Of a stretch of DNA of 8,272 nucleotides, positions 6,611 to 8,272 are shown piece by piece. Positions within the stretch are counted from its first letter, which is position 1. Each line of letters starts with the position of its first letter. The notes beneath the pieces are model-generated. The model saw only the letters and a program-made list of their open reading frames with translations, did not search any database and was not told the origin of the DNA. The position numbers were made by a program, and so were the translations under genes. This DNA comes from Victivallales bacterium. GTDB taxonomy: Bacteria > Verrucomicrobiota > Lentisphaeria > Oligosphaerales > Oligosphaeraceae. The stretch covers positions 1-8,272 of the forward strand of contig JAFYIW010000138.1 of assembly GCA_017538465.1 (NCBI GenBank). The letters run 5' to 3'.

Positions 6611-6660
6611 ATCGAGTTCAAGACGGAGCAACGGAGAAGACCAAGATGAAAATGAAGACA
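6611..6660 (+). repeat. Copy 2 of the gene-end footprint
   Basis: Bases 6611-6628 repeat exactly the 18-mer at 2657-2674. The frame that encodes IEFKTE at copy 1 is open here too: from about 6572 it reads through IEFKTE and stops at the TGA at 6647-6649, overlapping the ATG at 6646 as ATGA. After the 18-mer both copies have a spacer with ACCAA followed by ATGAAA. It appears to be the relic of a duplicated gene end whose body is gone. Confidence 0.6.
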
Positions 6661-7857
6661 CTGTTTGCGCTGATGGTGGTCGGGCTGGCCGCACTGGTGC
6701 ATGGCCAGACCAAAATCACGGTCGAGACGCCGGCCACGGTCATAACGGAGACGCAGACCACGGTGACCATCAAGCCTGAGCCGCAGCCGGTTTCCGCGTG
6801 CAAGGTCGTGCTCATTGTGCAGAACCATGCCGCACCGGGCGTCGAGATTCCGATGATGGCCCTGACGGATGCCCTGGCGGCGAAGCTGTCGGGACGCGGC
6901 TTCCAGGTCATCAATCCCTATGACAACGTGGGCTATGACCAGAACCGGAGCGTCGTCGGCGAAGAGACGCCTGAGGTTTCGGCGGTGAGGCTGGCGCAGC
7001 AGCTTGGCGCGGATGGCCTAGTGACGGTTTCCGTGCTGGAGTTCCTTGACACGAAGTTGGGTGGCAATCCACCGGTGCTCCACCAGTATTCCGTCCGCGT
7101 TTCCGTCAGTCTGGCGGATGCGAATTCGGGCGCGGTCATCTGTGGCGAGCCCATCAGGAGGAAGAGTCCGAAATACACGAACAACCAGGATGCCGCGAAT
7201 CGTCTGGAGTATCTTGGCGAACTTCTCCATGACACGGCCGGCGAGTGTGCCACGAAATTGGAGGAGAATCCGGCGGCCTATGCCTGGAGGGCGTCGTTGG
7301 CGCAGTCGTCAGTCGCCGCCGTCGGGCAGCTCCCGGGAGGCGTCCAGAGGGCTTCTAGGGTGACGCTCCCGGCGCCCCCGTCACGTGGCACGAGTCTGGA
7401 CCGGCGGATCGACGCCCTGGTGTGGGAGATGCTGATGAATTCGCAGTTCCTCAAGAACTACGAGGAAAGCCAGGCGAGGCGGGATGGACGGCTGCCGGTC
7501 GTGGTGCTTGGCGGAATCGCGAACAAATCCGGAGACGCGGGGCTGGACGCCCTCATCGAGGCGGGTGGCGAGCGTTTCCGGGTGATGCTCTTCAACTCGA
7601 AGCGCTTTGAGGTCAAGGACGACAATGTGCTCGTCGATCTGGCAAAGCGCATTGTCGCCAGCGGGAACAGTCCATTGGAGAACGGGGAACTCATGGGCGA
7701 GCTGAAGCGGCACGACTCGCCGGATTTCTATGTCGTGGGCGATCTGAAGTTCCTGAACGACCTTGACGGTGTCGCATACTACAAGCTCCGCCTGGCAATC
7801 CACAGCCTTTTAACGGGCAAGATTGTCTGGGAGGGAATCGAAACGTTCAACAATTAG
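6646..7857 (+). CDS. Exported two-domain protein, TolB-N/CsgG-like N-domain plus LpoB-like C-domain
   Basis: The protein has 403 residues. A Sec signal peptide (1-20, no lipobox) is followed by a Thr-rich stretch (22-48). The N-domain (about 52-200) begins CKVVLIVQNH, has a helix MALTDALAAKL, FQVINPYDNVG, a helix SAVRLAQQLGADGLVTVSVLE and ends with a strand pair plus SLADANSGAVICGE, the layout of TolB-N/CsgG/LpoB folds. A Pro/Ala linker leads to an LpoB-like C-domain (about 251-402) that aligns with the 4047-4664 product: IDALVWEMLMNSQFLKNY, GRLPVVVLGGIANKS, FRVMLFNSKRFEV, PDFYVVGDLKFLND, LLTGKIVWEG. It is therefore a paralogue of the LpoB-like lipoprotein, soluble in the periplasm instead of lipid-anchored. 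ATG 6646 gives the signal peptide; ATG 6652 is an alternative. The role is inferred as envelope assembly or synthase regulation and is unproven. Confidence 0.8.
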   Translation: MKMKTLFALMVVGLAALVHGQTKITVETPATVITETQTTVTIKPEPQPVSACKVVLIVQNHAAPGVEIPMMALTDALAAKLSGRGFQVINPYDNVGYDQNRSVVGEETPEVSAVRLAQQLGADGLVTVSVLEFLDTKLGGNPPVLHQYSVRVSVSLADANSGAVICGEPIRRKSPKYTNNQDAANRLEYLGELLHDTAGECATKLEENPAAYAWRASLAQSSVAAVGQLPGGVQRASRVTLPAPPSRGTSLDRRIDALVWEMLMNSQFLKNYEESQARRDGRLPVVVLGGIANKSGDAGLDALIEAGGERFRVMLFNSKRFEVKDDNVLVDLAKRIVASGNSPLENGELMGELKRHDSPDFYVVGDLKFLNDLDGVAYYKLRLAIHSLLTGKIVWEGIETFNN

Positions 7858-7872
7858 CTCCGGGGTGCCGAA

Positions 7873-8272
7873 ATGAAGAAAGCCATCATTTCCCTTGTTG
7901 TCTTCTTTGCCGCAGTTGTGGCGTTCGCCGCCCCGCGCCGCGTCGCGCTGGTCGTGCAGAATCACACATCGAATGCGCCATTGCTTCCGCTGGCCGCATT
8001 GGCGGACACCCTGACCACGCAATTGTCCGGCAGCGTGCTGCACGTCATCAATCCGCACAACGTGGTTGGCGTGAATCAGAACCGCACCGCGCAGGGCGAG
8101 CCGACGCCGGCCGTCTCGGCGCAGGAGCTTGGCCGGATACTGAATGCGGAAGGCATCGTCACGGCGTCCATTTTGGAATTCACTAGCGAGAACATCGGCG
8201 AGCCCCCCATCGCCTATACGCTCAAGGTGCGGCTCGGCCTGAATCTGGTGGATGCCGCCACGGGCGAGACCG
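7873..8272 (+). CDS. Exported paralogue of the preceding N-domain, partial (C-terminus off the right edge)
   Basis: There are 133 codons visible. A Sec signal peptide (about 1-20, ending AFAA, no lipobox) is followed directly by a domain that aligns along its whole visible length with the N-domain of the 6646-7857 product: RVALVVQNH against KVVLIVQNH, LADTLTTQLSG against LTDALAAKLSG, HVINPHNVVGVNQNR against QVINPYDNVGYDQNR, GEPTPAVSAQELG against GEETPEVSAVRLA, and DAATGET against DANSGAV. It lacks the Thr-rich stretch of its neighbour. It starts 15 bp after the previous stop, so the two are almost surely co-transcribed tandem duplicates. Whether an LpoB-like C-domain follows cannot be seen. 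A weak GGGGTG precedes the ATG. Confidence 0.8.
   Translation, partial: MKKAIISLVVFFAAVVAFAAPRRVALVVQNHTSNAPLLPLAALADTLTTQLSGSVLHVINPHNVVGVNQNRTAQGEPTPAVSAQELGRILNAEGIVTASILEFTSENIGEPPIAYTLKVRLGLNLVDAATGET

Larger units (their letters stand above)
6314..6645. other. 332-bp gap: structured non-coding stretch
   Basis: No convincing gene lies here. An 84-codon plus frame at 6317-6571 has no ribosome-binding site and a composition unlike its neighbours. The stretch holds three inverted repeats: 6328-6337 with 6362-6371 (10 bp including one G-T pair), 6416-6423 with 6429-6436 (8 bp perfect, loop 5), and 6499-6507 with 6529-6537 (9 bp perfect, loop 21). It also holds two 20-bp near-identical direct repeats, a direct pair TTTTGAATCA at 6547-6556 and 6566-6575, and copy 2 of the gene-end footprint at its right edge. 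No strong promoter is seen. Candidates are an interspersed repeat, a structured leader or a small RNA. Confidence 0.55.

Noticed and set aside
1..8272. CRISPR arrays, tRNA or rRNA genes, transposases, attachment sites
   Set aside because: No regularly spaced repeats, no tRNA cloverleaf or rRNA segment, and no transposase or integrase reading frame were seen on either strand.

Overview
The window looks like part of a GC-rich (roughly 60 %) Gram-negative genome. Two features suggest the PVC superphylum (Lentisphaerota, Kiritimatiellota or Verrucomicrobiota): a vWA protein with an amidotransferase-like fold, and the tail of an AAA ATPase with a C-terminal winged helix. The envelope has an outer membrane, because four proteins carry clear lipoboxes and others have Sec signal peptides. 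The taxonomic call is inferred from gene style and is not proven.

Left part, minus strand (1-2131). A long partial gene (557 codons visible, running off the left edge) encodes an N-terminally membrane-anchored vWA protein with an intact metal-binding (MIDAS) triad. Behind it lies the C-terminal end of an AAA ATPase whose upstream part is missing. The ATPase frame breaks exactly at a 15-bp tandem repeat in an AT-rich patch (about 2105-2245), which looks like an old deletion or recombination junction. A short hairpin and overlapping promoter-like boxes sit in the same patch.

Right part, plus strand (2255-8272). This is a one-directional run of envelope genes: a short protein of unknown family without signal peptide (2255-2677), a surface-repeat protein of the LA_2272 type (2876-3568), a YcfL-like lipoprotein (3594-3992), an LpoB-like lipoprotein (4047-4664), a large unknown lipoprotein (4687-5868), a small lipoprotein (5951-6313), a structured non-coding stretch (6314-6645), a two-domain exported protein whose C-terminal half is LpoB-like (6646-7857), and a partial tandem paralogue of that protein's N-terminal half (7873 to the edge). 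Spacings of 15 to 82 bp outside the 332-bp gap suggest one or two operons. A promoter with a perfect TATAAT lies upstream of the surface-repeat gene.

The YcfL-LpoB gene order matches that of Enterobacteria, where LpoB is the outer-membrane activator of the peptidoglycan synthase PBP1B. Here the pair sits in an expanded set of LpoB/TolB-N-like proteins. The most interesting reading is a lineage-specific envelope module built by duplication. A short homologous footprint shared between 2657-2710 and 6611-6660 supports duplication within the locus.
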